Positions 1-6,689 of a stretch of 6,908 bases of DNA are shown here, piece by piece. Origin of the DNA: Fervidifonticultor_A tertius (GTDB lineage Bacteria; Sysuimicrobiota; Sysuimicrobiia; Sysuimicrobiales; Humicultoraceae); contig JAVKIY010000096.1 of assembly GCA_031459235.1 (NCBI GenBank), positions 1 to 6,908 on the forward strand. Direction: 5' to 3'. Within the stretch, counting starts at the first letter, position 1, and each line of letters opens with the position of its first letter. The translations under genes were made by a program, and so were the position numbers. Below the pieces are notes generated by a model. That model saw nothing but the letters and a program-made list of their open reading frames with translations, was not told the DNA's origin and did not search any database.

Positions 1-551
1 TGCTCCCGGCCCTGGTCGCGGCCGTCGAGGCTCGTGACCCTTACACGAAGGGCCACTCGGAGAAGGTCGCGCGCCTGGCCGTGCAGATCGGCGAGCGCCT
101 GGGCCTGCCGCCGGAACGCCTGCGGCTGCTGCACCAGGCCGGCCTGCTGCACGACGGCGGGAAGATCGGCGTGCCCGACGGCATCCTGAACAAAGCCGGC
201 CGGCTGACGGCCGAGGAGCTGGCTGTGGTGCGCGAGCATCCGTTGCGGTCGGAGGAGATGATCAGCCGCATCCGATCGCTCCGCCCGACCCTGCGGGCGG
301 TCCGCTGGCACCACGAGCGGGTGGACGGATCGGGCTATCCCGACCGGCTGGTGGGAGACGCCATTCCGCTGGAGGCGAGGATCCTCGCGGTCGCCGACGT
401 GTTCGACGCGATGTCGTCGGGCCGCTCGTACCGGCCTGCCTGGCCGGAGCAGGCCGTGCTGGCGCATCTGGAGGACGGGGCGGGACGCCTCTACGACGCC
501 CGATGCGTCCAGGCGATCAAGAGGATCCTCGCCCCGGGCGTCCCGATCTAG
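1..551 (+). CDS. HD-GYP domain c-di-GMP phosphodiesterase, 5' end outside the window
   Basis: This is the C-terminal 182 residues of an HD-GYP protein. The family hydrolyses cyclic di-GMP in the cytoplasm, using a metal centre. The frame is open from base 3 with no stop before the window edge, so the in-frame GTG at 81 is internal and the true start lies to the left. Visible motifs, in order, are EARDPYTKGHS (upstream Glu and first His), HDGGKIGVPD (HD motif with its lysine; the usual Ile after HD is Gly), EHP, HHERVDGSGYP (the GYP signature) and ADVFDAM. All the usual metal ligands and catalytic residues seem present, so it is probably active. One small departure is Ser where a Gly is usual after the EHP motif. 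The N-terminal input domain cannot be seen; REC, GAF or PAS would be typical. The gene converges on the minus-strand operon and its TAG stop overlaps the pilU-like stop. Confidence 0.92.
   Translation, partial: LPALVAAVEARDPYTKGHSEKVARLAVQIGERLGLPPERLRLLHQAGLLHDGGKIGVPDGILNKAGRLTAEELAVVREHPLRSEEMISRIRSLRPTLRAVRWHHERVDGSGYPDRLVGDAIPLEARILAVADVFDAMSSGRSYRPAWPEQAVLAHLEDGAGRLYDARCVQAIKRILAPGVPI
548..551. other. CTAG palindrome serving as the stop codon of two convergent genes
   Basis: The four bases CTAG are read as TAG at 549-551 on the plus strand, ending the HD-GYP gene. They are also read as TAG at 550-548 on the minus strand, ending the pilU-like gene. The coding regions therefore overlap tail to tail by 4 nt and leave no room for a dedicated terminator between them. 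I saw no hairpin followed by a T-run around this point on either strand. Confidence 0.95.
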
Positions 552-1618
552 AGCAGTCCCTTCAACCGCATCCGCACGTCGTTGGGGCTGTCCGCCGCGG
601 CCAGCCCGGCCTCGGGGTCCACCAGGCCCTCCTTGATGAGCTGGTAGACCGCGTGGTCGAAAGTCTGCATGCCTTCCTGCATGCCTGCCGGCGACTGCAT
701 GACCCCGCGGATGCCCGGGATGTCCTGCTTGCGCAGCAGCTCGCGCACGCGCGGGGTGGCGACCATCACCTCCACCGCGACCACGCGGCCGGCGCCGTCG
801 GCGCGCGGGATCAGGCGCTGGGAGACGATCGCGTTCAGGTTCAGCGAGAGCTGCATCGCCACGCCCTCGTGGGCAGCCGCGGGGAAAAAGTGCAGCAGGC
901 GCTCGATCGTCTGGCTGGCGTTGTTGGCGTGGAGCGTCGAGAGCACCAGGTGGCCGGTCTCGGCGAAGTGGACCGCGGCGGTCGCGCTCTCTTCGTCGCG
1001 GACCTCGCCGATGAGGATGACGTCCGGGGCCTGCCGCAGGGCGTCGCGCAGGCCCAGGCTGTAGGACTCGCAGTCGGTCCCGACCTCGCGCTGGCTGACG
1101 ATGCTCTTGGCGTCGGGGTAGAAGAACTCGATCGGATCCTCGATGGTCACGATGTGCCCCGTGCGCTCCCGGCTGCGGTGGGCAATCATCGCCGCCAGCG
1201 TCGTGGACTTGCCCGATCCCGTCTGGCCCACGACGAGCACGAGCCCGCGCGGGGCGAGCGCCAGCGGGCCGATGACGGGCGGCAGCCGCAGCTCCTCGAA
1301 CGAGGGGATGTGGCTCTTCACCCGCCGCACCACCACCGCGGGCGACCCCCGCTGCACGTAGACGTTCACCCGGAACCGGCCCAGCCTGGGCGAGGCATAG
1401 GCGACGTCCGCGCGCTGCCGCGCGCGGAACTCCTCGCGGTGCCGCGGGGCCATCATCTGCTCGGCGAGGGCCAGCACCGCCTCGTCGCTCAGCGCCGCGC
1501 CACCGTCCAGCGGCACCACCTGACCCGCGATGCGCAGCATGGGCGGGGTCCCGGCCTTCAGGTAGAGGTCGGAAGCGTCGCGCGCCTCCATGTGGACGAG
1601 CAGGTCGTCGATGTGCAT
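548..1618 (-). CDS. pilU: PilU-like type IV pilus retraction ATPase
   Basis: A 356-residue hexameric secretion-type ATPase of the PilT/PilU family. In the family these proteins act at the cytoplasmic base of the type IV pilus machine and power pilus retraction, with PilU normally working alongside PilT. Visible motifs are Walker A GQTGSGKST (131-139), the Asp box IVTIEDPIEF (156-165), Walker B with the catalytic Glu in DVILIGEVRD (199-208, E205), and the His box TGHLVLSTLH (221-230). The N-terminal PAS-like half begins with ASDLYLKAGTPP. PilU rather than PilT is suggested by the C-terminal MQTFDHAVYQL and ADSPNDVRMRLK stretches. It also has VRELLRKQ where PilT has an AIRNLIRE-type motif. Its ATG directly abuts the pilT stop (TAG|ATG) with no clear Shine-Dalgarno sequence, so translation probably depends on coupling to pilT. 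It aligns with the neighbouring PilT without gaps for about 300 residues, so the two are paralogues. A second PilT is the alternative name. Confidence 0.87.
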   Translation of the reverse strand: MHIDDLLVHMEARDASDLYLKAGTPPMLRIAGQVVPLDGGAALSDEAVLALAEQMMAPRHREEFRARQRADVAYASPRLGRFRVNVYVQRGSPAVVVRRVKSHIPSFEELRLPPVIGPLALAPRGLVLVVGQTGSGKSTTLAAMIAHRSRERTGHIVTIEDPIEFFYPDAKSIVSQREVGTDCESYSLGLRDALRQAPDVILIGEVRDEESATAAVHFAETGHLVLSTLHANNASQTIERLLHFFPAAAHEGVAMQLSLNLNAIVSQRLIPRADGAGRVVAVEVMVATPRVRELLRKQDIPGIRGVMQSPAGMQEGMQTFDHAVYQLIKEGLVDPEAGLAAADSPNDVRMRLKGLL

Positions 1619-2725
1619 CTAACGCCGCCCGAGGGGCCCCGACATCTCCGCGCCGAGCATGGAGGCGCCCGCGCCGCGGTCCTGCAGGAAGGCGTCGCGC
1701 TCGGTCGCCCGCTTGACCGCCTCCTCGGCGGAGATCCGGCGCAGCTTCACGAGCGTCTTGAGGTGCTGGTCCAGGCTCTGCATGCCCTCGCGCGCCCCGG
1801 TCTGGATCGCCGAGGGGAGCTGGTGGACCTTGTTCTCGCGGATCATATTCCGCACGGCCGGGGTCGCCACCATGATCTCCAGCGCCGCCACGCGGCTCTT
1901 GCCGTCGACCGTGGGGATGAGCGTCTGCGCGACGACCCCCAGCAGCGCGTCGGCGAGCTGGACGCGGATCTGCTCCTGCTGGTGGGGCGGGAAGACGTCC
2001 ACGATCCGGCTGATGGTCTGCGGGGCGCTGTTGGTGTGCAGGGTGGAGAGCACCAGATGCCCGGTCTCGGCGGCCGTGATCGCCTGCTGGATCGTCTCCA
2101 GGTCGCGCATCTCGCCCACCAGGATGACGTCGGGGTCCTCGCGCAGCGCGCTGCGAAGCGCGGCCGAGAACGACTGGGTGTGCGCGCCCACCTCGCGCTG
2201 GTTGATGTTGCAGTTCCGGGGCGCGTGCACGAACTCGATCGGGTCCTCGATGGTAATGATGTGGTGCGAGCGCTTCTCGTTGATGAAGTCCACCATGGCC
2301 GCGAGCGTCGTCGACTTGCCCGAGCCCGTGGGCCCCGTAACCAGGATCAGGCCGCGCTCCTTCATGGCCAGGTCCTTGAGCACGGGCGGCATCTCGAGCT
2401 CGTCGAGGGTCAGGATGCGCGAGGGGATGAGCCGCATCACGATGCCGTCGCCGAGGCGCTGGACGAAGGCGTTGACGCGGAACCGGCCGACACCGCTCAG
2501 CTCGATGGAGAAGTCCAGGTCGTGCGTCGCCTCGAAGCGCGCCTTCTGGTCATCGGTCAGGATATCGTAGAGCATGCCGTGGACGTCCTCGCGCGTGAGT
2601 TCCGGGGCGCCCTGGACGCGCACCAGGCTCCCACGGATGCGCAGCGTTGGCGGCGCGCCGGCCGCCAGGTGGAGGTCGGAGGCCCCCCGATCGCGGGTCA
2701 GGACGAGGAGGTCGGTGATGTCCAT
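1619..2725 (-). CDS. pilT: Type IV pilus retraction ATPase PilT
   Basis: A 368-residue PilT. The family hydrolyses ATP as a hexamer at the inner-membrane base of the type IV pilus and depolymerises pilin, driving twitching motility, DNA uptake or surface sensing. The N-terminal half opens with ASDLHLAAGAPP, the family signature. Then come Walker A GPTGSGKST (131-139), the Asp box IITIEDPIEF (156-165), Walker B DVILVGEMRD (199-208, catalytic E205) and the His box TGHLVLSTLH (221-230). VRNMIRENK (291-299) is a close variant of the C-terminal AIRNLIRE motif needed for retraction. All catalytic residues are present. The protein is somewhat longer than typical PilT (about 345 residues) because of a tail of some 20 residues rich in Gly, Ala and Arg. 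Its ATG abuts the stop of the REC-pseudo-PilB gene (TAG|ATG) and I see no clear Shine-Dalgarno sequence, which suggests stop-start reinitiation. It sits fifth in the minus-strand operon. Confidence 0.94.
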   Translation of the reverse strand: MDITDLLVLTRDRGASDLHLAAGAPPTLRIRGSLVRVQGAPELTREDVHGMLYDILTDDQKARFEATHDLDFSIELSGVGRFRVNAFVQRLGDGIVMRLIPSRILTLDELEMPPVLKDLAMKERGLILVTGPTGSGKSTTLAAMVDFINEKRSHHIITIEDPIEFVHAPRNCNINQREVGAHTQSFSAALRSALREDPDVILVGEMRDLETIQQAITAAETGHLVLSTLHTNSAPQTISRIVDVFPPHQQEQIRVQLADALLGVVAQTLIPTVDGKSRVAALEIMVATPAVRNMIRENKVHQLPSAIQTGAREGMQSLDQHLKTLVKLRRISAEEAVKRATERDAFLQDRGAGASMLGAEMSGPLGRR

Positions 2726-4681
2726 CTAGGTCGCGTCGAGGACCCGCGCCACCTCGCCGGGGGAAACCAGGCCGTCGGCGAGCAGCGCCTCGGCCTGCCC
2801 GCGCATCCGCCCCGGCGATGTCGCGGCGCGCGCCAGCGCATCGGCCGCCCGGCCGTCTCGCAGCGCGGCCGCGGTCTCCGGCTCGGCCACCCACGCGTCG
2901 GCGAGCACGCGGCGGCCGCGGAAGCCGGTGAACCCGCACGCCTCGCAGCCCGCGGACTGGAAGACCCGGCGGCCACCGGCGTCTTCGACGGGCTGCCGGC
3001 AGTTCGGGCACAGGAGCCGGATCGACCGGGCTACCAGGACGACCCGCAGGACGGACGCGGCGGCAGGGCCGGCCGCGGCGATCACGTCGCCGAGGATCGC
3101 GGCCACCTCCCCGCCCAGGTGGCCGGCCAGTACGAACCGACCGCGCGCCGCGTCTACCGCCGCCGCGAGCACGTCCCGGCGCGTGACGTCGTCGGCCACG
3201 ACCAGGTCGGCCCCGGCCGAGGCCGCCACCCGCAGGTGGCCGCCGAGGTCGGCCGACGGGGCGACGACCGTCTGATTGAACGTGGACCGCCGATAGACCG
3301 GCAGGGTCTCCAGGGCCCACACCTTGCCCTTCTGGTCCGACGGCACCAGACCGTGCAGCAGCGTGGCCCGTAGCCAGCGGTCCGCGCAGCCGACCAGCGC
3401 CAGCCCGGAGGCCGCGCCGAGCGCACGGCGCGCCGCGGCGGCGATCTCCCCGGGCAGGCCGAGCGCCGCCAGGTCCGGCGCGTCGCCGGTCTGCGGGTGG
3501 AGCGCGACGGTCACCGACTCGCCTTGCAGCGTGGGTACGAACGTGGCGACGAAGACCACCTCCTGCGCGCCCACCGTCATGGTGCGGGCGGCGGTCGCCG
3601 CCGGCGCCTCGCCCGCCCCGGTGAGCTCACGGAGGTGGCGGACGATGGCCGCGTGGAGCTCGGCCGACTGCGCGGGGCGGTCCACCAGCTCGCCCTGCAG
3701 ACGGTAGCGGACACGCGCCCCACCGTCGCCCGCTGGGTCGAAGTGAACCTCGGTCCCGCCCTGCTGCAGGGCCTGCACCAGGTGGAATTGCAGGTACTGG
3801 GCCTCGGTCGCCGCCTCGCGCGAGCCGGGTGGCACAAACCCGCGGCGGCCGGAGAAGAACCGGCTGAGCATCTCGTCGATGTTGGACCCCAGCGCGAGTG
3901 CCCGCCTGACCTGTAGCCCGGTCCGCGCGGTCACGTCGTCCACCGTGTGCTGGTCGGTCGGGTCGGCCATGGCCAGGGTCATCTCGTCGCCGAACCGGAG
4001 GATCGGCAGCACGCGCCGCTCGCGCACGAACGCCTCCGGCAGCAGCCGCACCGCTTCCGGGTCCACGATGTCCGGCGTCAGGAATACGTAGGGGTAGCCG
4101 AGCTGGTGGCTCAGCGCCCAGGCCAGGTCGTCCTCTGAGAGGATCGCCTGCTCGACCAGGATCTGCCCCAGGCGCTTGTTGGACCGCTGCTGCGCGCGCA
4201 CCGCCTGCGCGAGCTGCTCCTCGGTGATGAGCAGGTTGGCCACGAGGAGATCGCCGAGCCGATCGGTCCCCTTCCCGGCGCGGGCTTCCTGCGGCGCGGC
4301 GGTCTTCGCACCGGGCAGCCAGCCGCGGATCTCCTGCGCGAACGCCTTCACGGCGATCGGCTTCTCCACCACTCCGATGAACCCGGCCCGCATCCATGCC
4401 TCGCGGTCGTCGCGGCCGGCCAGCGCGCTCATCGCCGCCACGCGCACCGCGGCGCCCTTCGGCGTCTCGCGCAGCCGGCGCAGCACGTCCAGCCCGTGCA
4501 TGTCGGGCAGGTGCATGTCGAGCAGCACCAGGTCGGGCGCGGTCTCCTGCACCACGGCGAGCGCTTCCGCGCCCGAGCGCGCCTCGCGGACGTCGAACCC
4601 TTCGGGCTCGAGCACGCGCCGGAGCAGGGCCAGGTTCGCCGGCTGATCGTCCACCGCCAGGATGCGCGGATGTCGTCTCAT
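2726..4681 (-). CDS. REC - MshEN - degenerate PilB/GspE ATPase fusion (predicted pseudo-ATPase)
   Basis: A 651-residue fusion. Residues 1-120 are a REC domain with D11/D12, phospho-acceptor D55 (LVLLDMHLP), S85 and K107 (EKP), so it can probably be phosphorylated. Residues 141-193 hold two 24-residue RLG...Q repeats with a 5-residue spacer, the layout of the c-di-GMP-binding MshEN domain. The rest of the PilB/GspE N-terminal domain follows to about 275. Residues 295-651 match PilB/GspE in order, but the P-loop is GCADRWLRATL (431-441) instead of GPTGSGKTTTL, with Leu replacing the Lys. Walker B is ADLVVADDVTR, and the His box is RGRFVLAGHL. The zinc site CPNC...CEAC (C558, C561, C579, C582) and the C-terminal GFRGR region are kept. 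Hence ATP hydrolysis is unlikely, while fold and signal input look preserved. The ATG at 4681 overlaps the upstream TGA (ATGA). A GTG two codons earlier is possible, and the Shine-Dalgarno sequence is weak. Its position directly before pilT suggests a regulatory or adaptor role at the pilus motor, which is inference. Confidence 0.87.
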   Translation of the reverse strand: MRRHPRILAVDDQPANLALLRRVLEPEGFDVREARSGAEALAVVQETAPDLVLLDMHLPDMHGLDVLRRLRETPKGAAVRVAAMSALAGRDDREAWMRAGFIGVVEKPIAVKAFAQEIRGWLPGAKTAAPQEARAGKGTDRLGDLLVANLLITEEQLAQAVRAQQRSNKRLGQILVEQAILSEDDLAWALSHQLGYPYVFLTPDIVDPEAVRLLPEAFVRERRVLPILRFGDEMTLAMADPTDQHTVDDVTARTGLQVRRALALGSNIDEMLSRFFSGRRGFVPPGSREAATEAQYLQFHLVQALQQGGTEVHFDPAGDGGARVRYRLQGELVDRPAQSAELHAAIVRHLRELTGAGEAPAATAARTMTVGAQEVVFVATFVPTLQGESVTVALHPQTGDAPDLAALGLPGEIAAAARRALGAASGLALVGCADRWLRATLLHGLVPSDQKGKVWALETLPVYRRSTFNQTVVAPSADLGGHLRVAASAGADLVVADDVTRRDVLAAAVDAARGRFVLAGHLGGEVAAILGDVIAAAGPAAASVLRVVLVARSIRLLCPNCRQPVEDAGGRRVFQSAGCEACGFTGFRGRRVLADAWVAEPETAAALRDGRAADALARAATSPGRMRGQAEALLADGLVSPGEVARVLDAT

Positions 4682-5610
4682 GCCCACACCACCCTGTTCC
4701 CGCCCGCGGCCTTCGCCCGCGCGAGCGCCGCGCCCGCGGCCTCGTGGAGACGTGCCAGCACCGCGGCGGCGTCCTGCCCGTCCGAGGAGGTGAGTGTGGC
4801 CCCTCCGACGCTGGCCGTGAGCTCCGGCCCCTCGCACCGCCGGCGAACCTGCTCCGCCAGGCCAGCGGCCACCGCCTGCGCCGCGGCGGGCAGCAGGCAG
4901 GCGAACGTGTCGTTCTCGACTCGCGCCGCCAAGTCGTCCCGCCGGGTGTATGCCCGGATGACGTCCGCCAACAGACGCAGTGCCTCGTCGCCCCGCCGGT
5001 GGCCCACGGTGGCGTTGTACCGCGCGAAGTCGTCGAGGTCCACCAGCAGCAGCGACAGCGGCCACGCCGCCCCCGCGTCCCCGGCCAGCAGGCGCGCGGC
5101 CGCCTCGTCGAAGCCGGCCCGGTTGACCAGCCCGGTCAACGGGTCGCGGGAGATCTCGCGCACCAGCTCGTCGTGGCGCGCGCGGAGCACGTCCTCGGAG
5201 AACTTCTCGCGCAGCGCGGCGCCCACGCGCGCGGCGAGCTCGGGCACCATGAACGGCTTGGTGATGTAGTCGCGCGCGCCGGCGTCGAGCCCCTTCACCT
5301 TGGCCTCCTCGCGCGCCAGCGCCGTGAGGAACACGACCGGGATGTGCTGCGTGGAGGGGTCTTCCTGGAGCTTCGCGCACACGTCGAGGCCGCTCATCCC
5401 CGGCATCAAGATGTCGAGCAGAATCAGATCCGGCTGGAAGACCGGGACCACGGCCAGGGCGTCGGCGCCGCTGGCGGCCGCGTGCACGGTGCAGCCCCAC
5501 CGCGTCAGGTGGGCCGAGAGCACCTTGAGATTGACCGGCTCGTCGTCGACGATCAGGATGCGCGCGCTGCGCGTGCCGATGAAGGGCGCAAGCGGCGTCT
5601 CGGTAGGCAT
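4678..5610 (-). CDS. Response regulator with degenerate GGDEF domain (REC-GGDEF, active site ENDTF)
   Basis: A 310-residue PleD/WspR-type arrangement. Residues 15-135 are a REC domain with D22/D23, phospho-acceptor D66 (LILLDILMP), T96 and K118 (TKPF). Residues 150-310 are a GGDEF domain carrying RDPLTGLVNR, DLDDF (metal Asp D191), N199, GH and GD208. The signature itself is ENDTF (232-236) instead of GG(D/E)EF. The Lys after DLDDF is Ala (A196), and the phosphate-binding Arg near the C-terminus is Gly (G304). An RxxD inhibitory-site motif (R223, D226) is kept at the same 9-residue offset as in PleD. Diguanylate cyclase activity is therefore unlikely, and the domain may bind c-di-GMP as a sensor (inference). 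The ATG at 5610 is chosen because it shares its A with the upstream TGA and follows AGAGGAG at a 6-nt spacing. The frame is open further upstream (to 5730), but that stretch has no domain similarity and overlaps the HD-GYP gene. It overlaps the next gene by 4 nt. Confidence 0.88.
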   Translation of the reverse strand: MPTETPLAPFIGTRSARILIVDDEPVNLKVLSAHLTRWGCTVHAAASGADALAVVPVFQPDLILLDILMPGMSGLDVCAKLQEDPSTQHIPVVFLTALAREEAKVKGLDAGARDYITKPFMVPELAARVGAALREKFSEDVLRARHDELVREISRDPLTGLVNRAGFDEAAARLLAGDAGAAWPLSLLLVDLDDFARYNATVGHRRGDEALRLLADVIRAYTRRDDLAARVENDTFACLLPAAAQAVAAGLAEQVRRRCEGPELTASVGGATLTSSDGQDAAAVLARLHEAAGAALARAKAAGGNRVVWA

Positions 5611-6689
5611 CAGTGGCTCCTCTGGCGGTCTCCGTCGCGGGCGAGGACCGCGGTCGGCGGCGCGGCGCCCATCGCAGCAGAGAGCGCCTCCACCAGGGAG
5701 GCGTCCCACTGCGTCCCGGCGCCGCCCCACAGGATCTCCCAGGCGTCGCGGGCCCGCAACGCCTTGCGGTACGGGCGGTCGTGCGTCATGGAGTCATACG
5801 CGTCGGCCACGGCCACGACGCGGGCCTCCAGCGGGATTTCTTCCCCGCGCAGACCGTGCGGGTAGCCCGTGCCGTCCCAACGCTCGTGGTGGTGACGGGC
5901 CACCGCCTCCGCCGTGCGAAGGAGCTCGTACCGGCCGCCGGCGAGAATGCGGCCCCCGATCGTCGTGTGCGTCTTGATGACCTCGAACTCCGCGGCGGTC
6001 AGCCCGGCCGGCTTGAGCAGGATCGCGTCGGGAACGCCGATCTTGCCCACGTCGTGGAGCGGCGCCGCGCGCCGGATCGTCTCGATCCAACCGGCGGGCA
6101 GGCCCACCTGCGCGGCGATCGCCGCGGCGTGCTCGCCCACGCGACGGGTGTGCTGGCCCGTGGCGTCGTCGCGGCACTCCGCCGCGACCGCCAGCCGCTC
6201 GAGCAACTCGACGTGCGTCTCCTCGAGCTCGCGGGTACGCGCGGCCACCATGGCCTCCAGTCGCTCGTTGTGCCGGCGCAGCTCCCGGTGGAGCACCCGC
6301 GTCATCAGCAGGTTGCGGATGCGAAGCATAACCTCGGTCGCGTCCGACGGCTTCACCAGGAAGTCGTTGGCGCCGGCCGCCAGCGCGCGCTGCCTCGTGG
6401 GCAGGGTGACGTCGGCCGTGAGAACCAGAATCGGCAGGTACTCGTCGTCCGGGATCATCGGGCGCAGGCGGGCCATGACCTCGAACCCATCGAGGTGCGG
6501 CATCATCAGGTCCAGCAGAATCAGGTCGGGCCGCAGGTCCCGGCACCGGTCCACGGCCTCGCGCGGGTCGGTGACCCCGACGGCGTGCGCGTAGCCCTCG
6601 CGCCGCAGCAGCGACAGCAGCAGCTCGACATTGGCCTCCTGGTCGTCCACCACCAGAATTCGCGCGTCGCGGACGCCCTCTTCACGCAT
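5610..6689 (-). CDS. REC-HD-GYP response regulator, c-di-GMP phosphodiesterase (RpfG-like)
   Basis: A 359-residue two-domain response regulator. Residues 8-125 are REC, with D15/D16, phospho-acceptor D60 (LILLDLMMP), T91 and K113 (VKP). A charged, probably coiled-coil linker (about 130-168, with RTRELEETHVELLERL) leads to an HD-GYP domain. Its catalytic set is E171 and H180 (ECRDDATGQH), the HD motif HDVGKIGVPD (H212, D213, K216), H241, the His run at 266-268, DGTGYP (G275-P277) and D296 (AVADAYDSM). The family degrades cyclic di-GMP, and phosphorylation of REC usually controls it. All key residues are present, so this is the c-di-GMP enzyme in the operon that looks active. The ATG at 6689 follows GGAGG at a 9-nt spacing and overlaps the upstream stop by 8 nt. 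The last 20 or so residues are Ala/Arg-rich and match nothing I recognise. The + strand gene at the left edge encodes a second, separate HD-GYP protein. Confidence 0.95.
   Translation of the reverse strand: MREEGVRDARILVVDDQEANVELLLSLLRREGYAHAVGVTDPREAVDRCRDLRPDLILLDLMMPHLDGFEVMARLRPMIPDDEYLPILVLTADVTLPTRQRALAAGANDFLVKPSDATEVMLRIRNLLMTRVLHRELRRHNERLEAMVAARTRELEETHVELLERLAVAAECRDDATGQHTRRVGEHAAAIAAQVGLPAGWIETIRRAAPLHDVGKIGVPDAILLKPAGLTAAEFEVIKTHTTIGGRILAGGRYELLRTAEAVARHHHERWDGTGYPHGLRGEEIPLEARVVAVADAYDSMTHDRPYRKALRARDAWEILWGGAGTQWDASLVEALSAAMGAAPPTAVLARDGDRQRSH
5617..5623 (-). promoter_or_regulatory. Ribosome binding site for the REC-degenerate-GGDEF gene
   Basis: On the minus strand AGAGGAG ends 6 nt before the ATG at 5610. 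It lies inside the 3' end of the REC-HD-GYP gene. Together with the TGATG stop-start overlap it decides in favour of the 310-residue start over the longer open frame. Confidence 0.7.

Noticed and set aside
81..551. GTG at 81 as the start of the HD-GYP gene
   Set aside because: The frame is open to the window edge, and the essential EARDPYTKGHS motif lies upstream of 81.
2550..3320. Minus-strand open frame overlapping pilT and the pseudo-PilB gene
   Set aside because: Arg/Gly/Pro-rich shadow frame. The real frames on the same strand carry the conserved domains.
503..3373. A 956-codon open frame on the plus strand, antisense to pilU, pilT and the end of the pseudo-PilB gene
   Set aside because: Its translation is rich in Arg, His, Gly, Asp and Leu with no domain signature. 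It lies opposite genes with clear catalytic motifs. Long antisense frames are common in very GC-rich coding DNA.
3359..3391. A frameshift or sequencing error as the cause of the missing Walker A motif
   Set aside because: The frame is continuous, with PilB-like sequence on both sides aligning without gaps. The Walker B and His boxes are also changed, so one local error cannot explain it.
4682..5500. N-terminal extension of the REC-MshEN-pseudo-PilB gene into the upstream gene
   Set aside because: The extra 273 codons are low-complexity Arg/Gly/Ala sequence out of frame with the REC-GGDEF gene. The REC domain begins right after the ATG at 4681, which forms an ATGA overlap.
5611..5730. Forty-codon N-terminal extension of the REC-GGDEF gene
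   Set aside because: It overlaps the end of the HD-GYP gene in another frame, shows no domain similarity, and the ATG at 5610 has a better Shine-Dalgarno sequence and a TGATG coupling.
4396..5865. A 489-codon plus-strand open frame and its overlapping companions
   Set aside because: Antisense shadows of the REC genes, with compositional bias and no recognisable motif.
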